The notes below the pieces were generated by a model. That model searched no databases. It worked only from the letters and a program-made list of their open reading frames with translations, and was not told the origin of the DNA. The position numbers and the translations under genes were made by a program. Of a DNA stretch of 64,000 nt, positions 26,058 through 33,425 are shown piece by piece. The first letter of the stretch is position 1. Every line of letters begins with the position of its first letter. Where the stretch lies: the NCBI GenBank assembly GCA_038239485.1, contig JBBSET010000005.1:1-64000 (forward strand), given 5' to 3'. The stretch comes from DASQEH01 sp038239485. Lineage in GTDB: Bacteria; Actinomycetota; Actinomycetes; Propionibacteriales; Nocardioidaceae.

Positions 26058-26531
26058 ATGGTCAAGGAGCGCGGGCGCAACATCATCGCCCAGAACAAGA
26101 AGGCGCGCTACGACTACCTCATCGAGGACACGTTCGAGGCGGGTCTGGTGCTGACCGGCACCGAGGTCAAGTCGCTGCGCGCCGGGCGAGCGTCGCTGGT
26201 CGACGGGTTTGCTGAGATCGTCGACGGCGAGATGTGGCTGCACAACGCCCACATCCCGGAGTACCTCCAGGGGACCTGGAACAACCACACGCCGCGGCGC
26301 AAGCGCAAACTGCTGCTGCACCGCCACGAGATCGACAAGATGGAGCGCCGCGTCAACGAGCGGGGACTGACCATCGTGCCGCTGTCGATGTATTTCAAGG
26401 ACGGCAGGGCCAAGGTGGAGATCGCGCTCGCCAAGGGCAAGAAGTCCTACGACAAGCGGCAGGCGATCGCGACCCGCGACGCGCAGCGCGAGGCCACCCG
26501 GGAGTTCGGCCGACAGGCCAAGGGCTTCTGA
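26058..26531 (+). CDS. smpB: SsrA-binding protein SmpB
   Basis: SmpB binds tmRNA and places it in the A site of stalled ribosomes. The 157-residue product has the family core ARYDYLIEDTFEAGLVLTGT, EVKSLRAGRASLVDGFAEI and the basic C-terminal tail DKRQAIATRDAQREATRE, which mimics the codon-anticodon helix. ATG 26058 stands seven bases after GACAAT (26045-26050), so leaderless initiation is likely; ATG 26049 would add three residues. The tmRNA gene itself begins 125 bases downstream, so both parts of trans-translation are adjacent. Confidence 0.98.
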   Translation: MVKERGRNIIAQNKKARYDYLIEDTFEAGLVLTGTEVKSLRAGRASLVDGFAEIVDGEMWLHNAHIPEYLQGTWNNHTPRRKRKLLLHRHEIDKMERRVNERGLTIVPLSMYFKDGRAKVEIALAKGKKSYDKRQAIATRDAQREATREFGRQAKGF

Positions 26532-26656
26532 GCCTACTCGACGTCCAGGTCGGGAATCTCAGGTGTGGCCGGCTGGTTGGACCAGGTAGCCTGAGGGCCG
26601 CACCACCAGCACACAGCCACACCAGCAGGCTGCTACACCCGAACAACAACTCAAGA

Positions 26657-27025
26657 GGGGCTGAACGGTTTCGACTTTGGTCGTTGGAGCCAAGAGAAGC
26701 GAGCCGAGGACCCAGGGTTATCTCGTAAACGATCCCTGGAAACCAATAAGTGCCAATGCTAAGCGCACTGACTTCGCTCTTGCTGCCTAAGCAGTAATCG
26801 AAGGGTCGGTCTGGATGTGCCTCCGCGCCAGTAACCGGCCTCACTGAGGAGGCTTGCTGTGGATGCCCGGTCGCGGGGTGTCGGCAGGACTTCAACAGCG
26901 GCTGAGCCTGTCGGCAATGTGTCTGCTCAAGTGCCGGGGCTGAGAAAAGCGATCTGCGGACTGCGCTCGGAGAATGCTTGGTTCGGCGTCAGAGGACCCG
27001 GGTTCGATTCCCGGCAGCTCCACCA
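26657..27025 (+). ncRNA. ssrA: Transfer-messenger RNA (tmRNA, SsrA)
   Basis: The 5' end GGGGCTGAACGGTTTCGAC and the 3' end GTTCGATTCCCGGCAGCTCC-ACCA form the tRNA-Ala-like half: GGGGCUG pairs with CAGCUCC, and the CCA is encoded (27023-27025). The tag reading frame runs from GCC 26752 to the stop TAA 26788-26790 and encodes ANAKRTDFALAA, ending in the LAA degron recognised by ClpXP-type proteases. tmRNA rescues ribosomes stalled on broken mRNA and marks the product for degradation. Length 369 nt is normal for a one-piece actinobacterial tmRNA. A 71-codon frame across its 3' half is not a gene. Confidence 0.97.
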
Positions 27026-27070
27026 GTACGGTGTCGTCAGAGTCCACCTCCGCGAAAGGTTGGTAGGACC

Positions 27071-27406
27071 TTGAGCGACAACACCTCATTGACGGCGCTG
27101 GCCCGCGAACAGTTGGCACTGGCGCAGTCCAGCTCGAGTGGACGCAGCGCGCACTCTGTCTACGGTGGTCAGCAGCGGACTCTGCGCCACACTCTGATCG
27201 CCCTCCTCGCCGGGCGGATTCTCTCCGAGCACGAGAACCCGGGCGAGGCGACTGTGCAGGTCCTTCGAGGACGCGTCCGGCTAGCCGCGGGCGATGTCTC
27301 GTGGAGCGGCGCGGTCGGTCATCTGATCGCCATCCCCGACAGGCCGCACTCACTCGAGGCGGAAGAGGACTCCGTCATCCTCCTGACGACGATCGTCGCT
27401 CGCTGA
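27071..27406 (+). CDS. Small cupin-domain protein
   Basis: A 111-residue protein that appears to be a single cupin: GGRILSEHENPGEATVQVLRG holds the first motif (an E and H near residues 57-60) and VGHLIAIPDRPHSLEAEEDS the second (His near residue 93). TTG 27071 is preferred as start because GGTAGGACC lies just upstream and the longer frame would run into tmRNA. Small cupins of this type often bind a metal and act as sensors or modest enzymes, and the exact role is unknown. It lies 45 bases after tmRNA and converges on the oxidoreductase gene. Confidence 0.8.
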   Translation: MSDNTSLTALAREQLALAQSSSSGRSAHSVYGGQQRTLRHTLIALLAGRILSEHENPGEATVQVLRGRVRLAAGDVSWSGAVGHLIAIPDRPHSLEAEEDSVILLTTIVAR

Positions 27407-27415
27407 CCCCGACTG

Positions 27416-29017
27416 CTATGTCGCTGCGGCGGCGCGGTCCTTGAGGATCCGTTGGCTGGCCAACTTGCCGGGGGCGCCCATCACGCAGCCGCCGGGGTGC
27501 GTTCCCGAACCGCACTGGTAGTAGCCCTCGATCGGCGTGTTGTACGAGCTCCAGCCGGGCGCGGGGCGGAAGAAGTACATCTGCGGCGCCAGGAACTCGC
27601 CGGCGAAGATGTTGCCCTCGCTGAGCCCCACCACCCGCTCGATGTCGAGCGGCGTGACGATCTCGCGGTGCAGCACCAGGTCGCCGAAGCCGGGGAAGAA
27701 CGACTCCAGCGTCGCCTGGACCGTGTCGCCGAAGCGCTGCTTCTCGGTGTCCCAGTCGCTGCCCTTCAGGTGGTAGGGCGCGTACTGCACGAAGCACGAC
27801 ATCACGTGCTTGCCGGGAGGCGCCATGTCGGGGTCGACGACCGACTGGATGGCACAGTCGATGTAGGGACGCTTGCTGTACCAGCCGTACTTGGCGTCGT
27901 CGAAGGCCCGCTCGAGGTACTCCATCGACGGCCCGATGTTGGTGAAACCGCGGTACATGTCGGACCGGTCGCCCAGCGCGGGGTACTTCGGCAGCCCGTC
28001 CAGCGCGAAGTTGACCTTGGCCGACGTCCCCTGGAACTTGAAGCGGGTGATGTTCTCGACCAGGTCGCTCGGCAGCTCGCGCGGCTCGACCAGCTCGAGG
28101 AAGGTCCGCCGCGGGTCGAGAGCGCTCACGACGATGTCGGCGCTCAGCTCGGTGCCGTCCTCGAGGGCCACGCCGACGACCCGGCCGTCCTTGGTCAGCA
28201 CGCTGTCGACCGGCGACTCGAGCAGGATCTCGGCGCCGTACGCCTCGGCGGCCCGGGCCAGCACCTGGGTGAAGCCGCCGTTGCCGCCCTTGTGGAAGGC
28301 CCATGAGCCGAAGTGGCCGTCGTGCTCGCCGAGCGAGTGGTAGAGCAGCACCAGCCCGGATCCCTGCGACATCGGGCCGACCTTGGTACCGATGATCCCC
28401 GAGGAGGCGATGTAGCCCTTGAGGATGTCGCTCTCGAAGTAGTCGTCGAGGAAGTCGGCGGCGCTGCCCGTGAGCAGCCGGATCGCGTCATGCATGACCT
28501 TGGGCTCGACACCGCCAAGATGTGAGACCAGCTCGGCGATCCCGTCGAGGTCCTCGGGCGTCTTGCCGAAGATGTTGGCCGGTGCCTTGTCGAGCAGCGG
28601 CTTGATCACCTGGCAGACCCGCTCGATGTCGTGCTCATAGCGGTCCATGGCGTCCGCGTCATGCGGCGAGTGGCGCTTGATCTCGGTGATGTTCTCGCCG
28701 CGATCCTGTCCGAGGAGCAGGTAGTCGCCGTTCTCCATCGGCGCGAACGATGACGGCATCAGGATCGGCATGAACCCGTGCTTGACCAGGTCGAGCTCGT
28801 GGATGATGTCGGGCCGCAGCAGGCTCAGGGCATAGGAGAAGGTGGTGAAGTGGAAGCCGGGGACGAGCTCCTCGGTGATCGCCGCGCCGCCGACGAGGTG
28901 GCGACGCTCGAGGATGAGGGTCTTCAGCCCGGCCTTGGCCAGGTAGGCGCCGTTGATCAGCCCATTGTGGCCGCCACCGACGATGATCGCGTCGTAGGTC
29001 CTACTTTTGTTGGACAT
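27416..29017 (-). CDS. FAD-dependent oxidoreductase, PYROXD2/phytoene-desaturase-like
   Basis: A 533-residue flavoprotein of the amine-oxidase/phytoene-desaturase superfamily. The FAD dinucleotide-binding motif is at the N-terminus (YDAIIVGGGHNGLINGAYLA, residues 8-27), and the C-terminal flavin-contact segment is QCGSGTHPGGCVMGAPG. The overall pattern is closest to human PYROXD2-like proteins, not to carotenoid enzymes; no carotenoid genes are nearby. It starts three bases after the stop of the GcvT-like gene on the same strand, so both are one operon read from 30220 toward 27416. The pairing suggests that the flavoprotein oxidises a methylated amine or sulfur compound while the folate protein accepts the one-carbon unit; this is inference. 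Confidence 0.85.
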   Translation of the reverse strand: MSNKSRTYDAIIVGGGHNGLINGAYLAKAGLKTLILERRHLVGGAAITEELVPGFHFTTFSYALSLLRPDIIHELDLVKHGFMPILMPSSFAPMENGDYLLLGQDRGENITEIKRHSPHDADAMDRYEHDIERVCQVIKPLLDKAPANIFGKTPEDLDGIAELVSHLGGVEPKVMHDAIRLLTGSAADFLDDYFESDILKGYIASSGIIGTKVGPMSQGSGLVLLYHSLGEHDGHFGSWAFHKGGNGGFTQVLARAAEAYGAEILLESPVDSVLTKDGRVVGVALEDGTELSADIVVSALDPRRTFLELVEPRELPSDLVENITRFKFQGTSAKVNFALDGLPKYPALGDRSDMYRGFTNIGPSMEYLERAFDDAKYGWYSKRPYIDCAIQSVVDPDMAPPGKHVMSCFVQYAPYHLKGSDWDTEKQRFGDTVQATLESFFPGFGDLVLHREIVTPLDIERVVGLSEGNIFAGEFLAPQMYFFRPAPGWSSYNTPIEGYYQCGSGTHPGGCVMGAPGKLASQRILKDRAAAAT

Positions 29018-29020
29018 CGG

Positions 29021-30220
29021 TCACGCCGTCTTTCGTGAGGGGTTGAACAGGGGCAGCCGGGCCACGTCCGCGGCGACCGTCTGGTACTGGTGGTTGATCG
29101 TGAGCTCGAGGTTGACCCGGTTGCCGGGCGTGGCGAGATCCGGGCGGACCCGGGCCATCGCGATGTGGCGCTGGAGCACGGGGGAGTACATCAGGCTGGT
29201 GGCGTAGCCGATCCGCGTCCCCTCGTCGTCGTACAGCATCGACTCGTAGTCCAGCGGGGTCTCGTCCTTCGGCGGGATGAGGCCCGCCTCGTTGTAGAGA
29301 CGGTCGTAGTCGGCCCAGTCGAGCTCCAGTCCGACGCTGAGCCAGCGCGAGGTCTTGTCGGCGATCTCGCGACGGATGGCGTTGCGGCCGATGAACGGCC
29401 GGTCGTCGGCGTCGATTCCGCGCTGCATCCAGCCGAACCCCAGCTCGCGCGGGGTCACCCGCTCGTGGTCGGTATAGGCCAGCCGGCTGGAGAAGAACTC
29501 GACATTGATCAGCACCAGCCCGGCCTCGATCCGGGTCATCAGCAGCGCCTCCTCGCCGAACGGCCGGAGGCCGTACCCGTCGCCGGCCTGGACGACGGCG
29601 TCGAGGACCGGGAGCGCCTGGTCCGACCCCACGCAGATCTCGAAGCCGAGGTCGCCGGTGTAGCCGGTCCGGGAGATGGTGACCGGTGCAGACCCGATCT
29701 TGGCCTGCGTGTGCTCGAAGAACGCCAGGTCGTCGACCTCCGGCGCCAGCTTGCTCAGGATCTCCCGCGAGCGCGGACCCTGCACGGCGAGCATCCCGTA
29801 CGCCTCGCTGACGTCCTCGATCTCCACGTCGAGGCGGCCGACGAGGTCCTGGAGGTATCCGAGGTTCGGCTCCGCGGCCGTCAGGAAGAACTCGTTGTCG
29901 CTGTGCCGGAAGACCACGCCGTCCTCGAGGACGTAGCCGCGGTCGTCGCACCACACCGTGTACTGCGCCCGTCCGGGTTTGCAGGTGCGGATGTCGCGGG
30001 TCATCACCCCTGCCAGGAACCTCTCCGCGTCCCTGCCCCGGATCCAGTACTTGAACAGCGGTGACGTGTCGAAGAAGCCAGCGCTGTTGCGGACGGCGAA
30101 GTACTCGTGCTTAGGCGACATGTCGTACTTGAGGGCCGAGAGGTAGCCCGACCAGTGGCTCCAGAGGCCGCTCTCGTTCAGCTGGCTGAGGCGGTCGTGG
30201 AACGGGGTGGTCTTGATCAT
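29021..30220 (-). CDS. GcvT-like folate-dependent aminomethyl/demethylase-family protein
   Basis: A 399-residue protein of the GcvT superfamily, which moves a one-carbon unit to tetrahydrofolate. Evidence: EYFAVRNSAGFFDTSPLFKY (the N-terminal strand and loop), the folate-domain signature SRTGYTGDLGFEICV, and RPFGEEALLMTRIEAGLVLI. It is unlikely to be the glycine-cleavage T protein, because gcvH and gcvP are absent and its partner is a flavoprotein. The DmdA, LigM and dimethylglycine-oxidase branches of this superfamily demethylate S-, O- or N-methyl compounds, so demethylation is the best guess. ATG 30220 has GAGAGGACG upstream; a longer frame to 30283 is not supported. A BetI-like TetR gene diverges upstream. 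Confidence 0.87.
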   Translation of the reverse strand: MIKTTPFHDRLSQLNESGLWSHWSGYLSALKYDMSPKHEYFAVRNSAGFFDTSPLFKYWIRGRDAERFLAGVMTRDIRTCKPGRAQYTVWCDDRGYVLEDGVVFRHSDNEFFLTAAEPNLGYLQDLVGRLDVEIEDVSEAYGMLAVQGPRSREILSKLAPEVDDLAFFEHTQAKIGSAPVTISRTGYTGDLGFEICVGSDQALPVLDAVVQAGDGYGLRPFGEEALLMTRIEAGLVLINVEFFSSRLAYTDHERVTPRELGFGWMQRGIDADDRPFIGRNAIRREIADKTSRWLSVGLELDWADYDRLYNEAGLIPPKDETPLDYESMLYDDEGTRIGYATSLMYSPVLQRHIAMARVRPDLATPGNRVNLELTINHQYQTVAADVARLPLFNPSRKTA

Positions 30221-30275
30221 CGCTGTCGTCCTCTCGGGTCTCCCTGTCGTCCCACGGTAAGGGCGCGTTGGACAT

Positions 30276-30283
30276 TTGCGCAA
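30276..30283. promoter_or_regulatory. Candidate operator/promoter between TetR and the GcvT-like operon
   Basis: The 8-base palindrome TTGCGCAA (30276-30283) lies in the 82-base gap between divergent genes. It is placed between TTGGAC (30269-30274, -35-like) and TAGCAT (30291-30296, -10-like), spaced as in a sigma-70 promoter for the TetR gene, whose ATG follows TAGCAT by six bases. A repressor bound here would shut off its own gene and possibly the divergent operon. Confidence 0.5.
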
Positions 30284-30302
30284 TAGGCTCTAGCATCGCC
30301 TG

Positions 30303-30944
30303 ATGGCCCGGATGCCGCCGGCCGAGCGGCGCAGCGCGATCGTGGAGGCTGCGCTCCGCGTGATGACCCGCAAGGGGATGGCCGCCACGACCGTGCGCGA
30401 TGTCGCGGACCAGATGGGCACGTCGAGCGGCCTCATCCACCACTACTTCGCGTCGATGGACGACCTGCTGGCCGTCGCGTTCGACCAGGCGGCCAGCCAG
30501 GATCTCCAGCTGACGCAGGTGGCCATGTCGCGCGGCCGCGATGCGGTGGAGCGGCTGACCACCTTCTTCGGCACCTACACCCGAGCGGAGCAGGACTGGG
30601 CCTTCCAGCTATGGCTGGACGCGTGGTCCGAGGCGGCGCGGCGCCCGGCGGTCCGGGCCACGTCGCAACGCCTCAACGTCGCCTGGCAGCGGTTGCTGGC
30701 AGAGACCATCACGGCCGGCGTCGCCGAGGCGACGATGACCTGTGCGGACCCCCACAGCTCCGCCTGGCGGATCTTGTCCCTGCTGGACGGGCTGGCCCTC
30801 CAGGCGGTGGCACACGAGGGGTCGATCGACAGGCACGCGGTCATCGCCTGGTCCGCCGCCTACACCGAGACCGAGCTCGGTCTGCCCGAGGGCGCCATCG
30901 CTGCGCCCCGGGCACAGGTCAGGTCGATGGGGCCGAGCGGCTAG
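30303..30944 (+). CDS. TetR-family regulator (BetI-like)
   Basis: A 213-residue regulator with N-terminal HTH (TVRDVADQMGTSSGLIHHYF, about residues 31-50) and a TetR_C_6/BetI-like ligand domain (QLWLDAWSEAARRPAVRATS). BetI proteins sense choline or related amines, and similar regulators often govern amine or betaine catabolism. It is divergent from the GcvT-like/PYROXD2-like operon and most probably controls it. Its stop codon overlaps the stop of the convergent peptidase gene: the four bases CTAG at 30941-30944 serve both strands. Confidence 0.9.
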   Translation: MARMPPAERRSAIVEAALRVMTRKGMAATTVRDVADQMGTSSGLIHHYFASMDDLLAVAFDQAASQDLQLTQVAMSRGRDAVERLTTFFGTYTRAEQDWAFQLWLDAWSEAARRPAVRATSQRLNVAWQRLLAETITAGVAEATMTCADPHSSAWRILSLLDGLALQAVAHEGSIDRHAVIAWSAAYTETELGLPEGAIAAPRAQVRSMGPSG

Positions 30945-32149
30945 AAGGCCGAGGTGCCGTTGGGGGCGCCGAGGCCGGTCGGGCCGTCCCAACCGGCATG
31001 AGCCTTGCACCAGTACCGGCAGCCACCGTTGCTGCCGTCCTGGAGGTCGAACAGGCCGTTGCGGTGTTGGTAGGGGAGCCGGTTGGCGTAGCCCGTCGTG
31101 TTGTGCGACAGCACGTACACGGCCGCGATGAGCGGGGCGGACAGGCTCGTTCCGCCGAACTGTCCCCAGCCCGAGGCGGTACTGGAGGCGGGGGCGTACA
31201 CGGCGAGGCCGGTGGCGGGGTTGGCGACGGCCGAGACGTCGGCGCTGGCCCGCCCACGACAGTGCGTCATCCGCCGGGTCTGACCGCTCGGCGCAGCGTT
31301 GCGCGTCGTACATCCGGATCCGCCGCCGGACCAGACCGTCTCCTTCCAGCCGCGGGGGTTGTGCTTGCGGCTCAGCGACGTGCCGCCGACGGCCGTCACG
31401 TAGCGTGAGCTGGCCGGGAAGCTGGCACCGGCGTAGCCCCTGTCGCCGGTCGAGGCGGTCAGCGCGATGCCGCGGTGGTCGTAGAAGTGGCCGTACTGCG
31501 AGTCCGCGGAGTCGCCGCCGCCGTAGCTGTTGGAGATGGCGCGCACGCCGCGCTGCCGGGCGGCCCGGTCGACGCCGGCGCCGAGGTTGGCGAAGGAGTT
31601 GCTGTCGGCCTGGACCAGAACGAGCTTGCAGCTGGGGCACGCGGCGGACACGGCGTCGAGGTCGAGCGCCTGTTCCTGCGCCCAGCCGAGGTCGAAACGT
31701 GGGAGCTTGGTGCCGCCGTGCTGGTTGATGATCCGAAGGCATCCGTGCGCGAGAAGGCACGGACGCAGGCCGAACTGCTTGCGGTAGACCGCCAGGTCCC
31801 GAGCTGCGTTGGGGTAACCGTAGGCGTCGACGATCGCGACGGTGTGATGGCGGGCGCGGACCCCGGTGAGCTTGTATGCGTCCTGGATGGCTCTCGGAGA
31901 CTTGCCCATCGGCTTCGCGTCAGCCTCGCCGGCCGACCCCGCGTTCAGTACCAGGTGCTTGGCCAGACAGGTCGCGTGACCGGGGGCCGGCGTCGCGGCA
32001 CATGACCGGACAGCGTGGTAGTTCGCGTGGAGGTACCTGAGCGAGGGGCTCCGTCCTGTCGGGCCGGCGTCGGCAGGGCTGCCGGCTGACGCGAGAGCGG
32101 CGAGAAGCAGGCCGGCTACGCCGAGGGCGCCGATGATTCGGGTACGCAC
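30941..32149 (-). CDS. Secreted sedolisin-type (S53) serine-carboxyl peptidase
   Basis: A 402-residue exported protease. A signal peptide (about 1-28, ending near GSPADAG) precedes a catalytic domain with the sedolisin residues: Glu159 and Asp163 in WAQEQALDLDAV, the oxyanion Asp236 in STGDRGYAG, and the nucleophile Ser335 in GGTSLSAPLIAAV. The pro-region is very short compared with classical kumamolisins, which have about 180 residues of pro-domain, so it belongs to a compact actinobacterial type. GTG 32149 follows AAGGA at seven bases. Members are typically acid-active scavenging proteases; the acid optimum is not readable here. The AT-rich stretch upstream (32216-32262) probably contains its promoter. 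Confidence 0.9.
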   Translation of the reverse strand: MRTRIIGALGVAGLLLAALASAGSPADAGPTGRSPSLRYLHANYHAVRSCAATPAPGHATCLAKHLVLNAGSAGEADAKPMGKSPRAIQDAYKLTGVRARHHTVAIVDAYGYPNAARDLAVYRKQFGLRPCLLAHGCLRIINQHGGTKLPRFDLGWAQEQALDLDAVSAACPSCKLVLVQADSNSFANLGAGVDRAARQRGVRAISNSYGGGDSADSQYGHFYDHRGIALTASTGDRGYAGASFPASSRYVTAVGGTSLSRKHNPRGWKETVWSGGGSGCTTRNAAPSGQTRRMTHCRGRASADVSAVANPATGLAVYAPASSTASGWGQFGGTSLSAPLIAAVYVLSHNTTGYANRLPYQHRNGLFDLQDGSNGGCRYWCKAHAGWDGPTGLGAPNGTSAF

Positions 32150-32276
32150 AGAGATGTCCTTCGAGGAGATGGGCTGGCGGAAAGACGACCACCCGGGAAG
32201 TGAAGGCGATGCAGGAACAATATAATGATTTGTACGTCTTTGCTATGTTTCATTTAGAATGTAAGGGGCTGTCGGC
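32150..32276. promoter_or_regulatory. AT-rich intergenic promoter region
   Basis: The 127 bases between the B12-regulator stop and the peptidase start include an unusually AT-rich run (about 32216-32262) in otherwise GC-rich DNA. It carries TATAAT on the plus strand (32221-32226) and overlapping TATATT/ATTATA on the minus strand. Only the peptidase is transcribed away from it, so a minus-strand promoter is the natural reading. I see no clear -35 partner and no gene. Confidence 0.45.
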
Positions 32277-33218
32277 TCAGGGCGCCGCCGAAGTCACTCG
32301 CTGCAGGAGGATGTCGCGCGTCAGGCTGTCAGCGGCTTGGACCATGTCCTCTCCTAGGTACCTACCAGGCACTCCGACGCGCGACTGCGGCGATACGAAG
32401 GCATTGCCGGCATAGAACAGCAGCACACCGGTGGCCTGCGCGGTCCGCAAGGCGTCGACAGCCGACCGCCGGGCTACCGACAGATGGGACACCATCACGA
32501 CCGCCGCAGCGTCGGTGCCGGCGACGGCAGTCGACAGGGCGCGAGCCGGGGTTCGGGCACCGAGCACCCGGCAGCTCCACCCTCGATGGGCCATCAGCAC
32601 ACCCATGGACTCCAGGCCGAGAGAGTGGAAGTCTCGCGGTCCGCACGTGAGGATGAGGGTCTCGGGATGGTACGGTGCCGGACCGAGGAAGAGCCGCTTG
32701 TTCAGCCAGGCCCGCGACGCCTCCGTGGCGAGGTGCTCGTGGGCGACGTCGCACCGTCCGATCTCCCACCACCGCCCGAGCCGGCTCATCGAGACCATCA
32801 GCACATGGGCGACGGCCTGGTCCAGACCGAGGGTCGAGTAGGCGCTGTCGAGGATATCTCGGATCGCGGCCGGGTCGAGGGCGTACGCCGCCCTGAGGAA
32901 CCCCGAGACGAACGGCTCCTGGGTGCCGTCGGACCGGACGCCTGCGATGGCGATGGCGGCGGCGTCCGCAGCGCGTCTGCCCCGGCTGATCTCGTCGCGC
33001 ATCCGTCGGAGTACGGCAATGTCGTCGGGTTGGTATCGGCGGTGACCGCCCTTGCTCCGGGGCGCCTGCGGGACGCCGTACCTCCGCTCCCAGGACCTGA
33101 GTGTAGGAGCCGGAACCGAGAGCAGCTCGCTGGCTCGCTGGATCGAGAGACCTGCCCCGATCCCTGGCTCGTCGCGGTCGGCAGCCACCGTGCCTGCGCC
33201 CCTCATGCCGTCGTTCAT
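32277..33218 (-). CDS. MerR-type regulator with cobalamin-binding domains (CarH/LitR-like)
   Basis: The 313-residue protein starts at ATG 33218 (AGAGGAA eight bases upstream). Residues 24-90 are a MerR HTH (SIQRASELLSVPAPTLRSWE). Residues 100-175 are the four-helix cobalamin-capping domain with the W-x9-EH motif (Trp151, Glu161, His162). Residues 180-305 are the B12-binding Rossmann domain with DFHSLG (Asp196, His198, Gly201), the base-off/His-on signature. CarH and LitR proteins use adenosylcobalamin to sense light and repress carotenoid or stress genes. Here the residue after the Trp, His132 in Thermus CarH (which binds cobalt after photolysis), is Glu152. Cobalamin binding is well supported; light sensing is not. 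It is divergent from a GAF-ANTAR gene. Confidence 0.9.
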   Translation of the reverse strand: MNDGMRGAGTVAADRDEPGIGAGLSIQRASELLSVPAPTLRSWERRYGVPQAPRSKGGHRRYQPDDIAVLRRMRDEISRGRRAADAAAIAIAGVRSDGTQEPFVSGFLRAAYALDPAAIRDILDSAYSTLGLDQAVAHVLMVSMSRLGRWWEIGRCDVAHEHLATEASRAWLNKRLFLGPAPYHPETLILTCGPRDFHSLGLESMGVLMAHRGWSCRVLGARTPARALSTAVAGTDAAAVVMVSHLSVARRSAVDALRTAQATGVLLFYAGNAFVSPQSRVGVPGRYLGEDMVQAADSLTRDILLQRVTSAAP

Positions 33219-33350
33219 CGGCCGGATTCCTCTCGGTCTGCCTACCCGAGCCTCAGCAGGGCCAGGCCAGGCCGTCTTGCAGGCGATCCTATGCGACCTG
33301 CGGGAGGGGGACGTCCGGCACCTGTCATTTCGGGGGCGGTCCGGAAAGGG

Positions 33351-33372
33351 GGAACAAAACTGCATAGGTTCC
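33351..33372. promoter_or_regulatory. Inverted repeat in the B12-regulator/GAF-ANTAR gap
   Basis: GGAAC (33351-33355) and GTTCC (33368-33372) form a five-base inverted repeat with a 12-base spacer in the 207-base gap between the divergent genes. GGAAC is also the classic -35 core of ECF-sigma promoters. Either reading would place control of the GAF-ANTAR gene here. The short arms make this a weak call. Confidence 0.35.
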
Positions 33373-33425
33373 GCCTTGCTCCGGCGAGGTGTCCGCTGGT
33401 GTACTTGTGGAGAGATTCGGCAGCG

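Noticed and set aside
26859..27074. 71-codon frame overlapping the tmRNA 3' half
   Set aside because: It lies inside the conserved tmRNA structure, including the tRNA-like end; it cannot be an independent gene.
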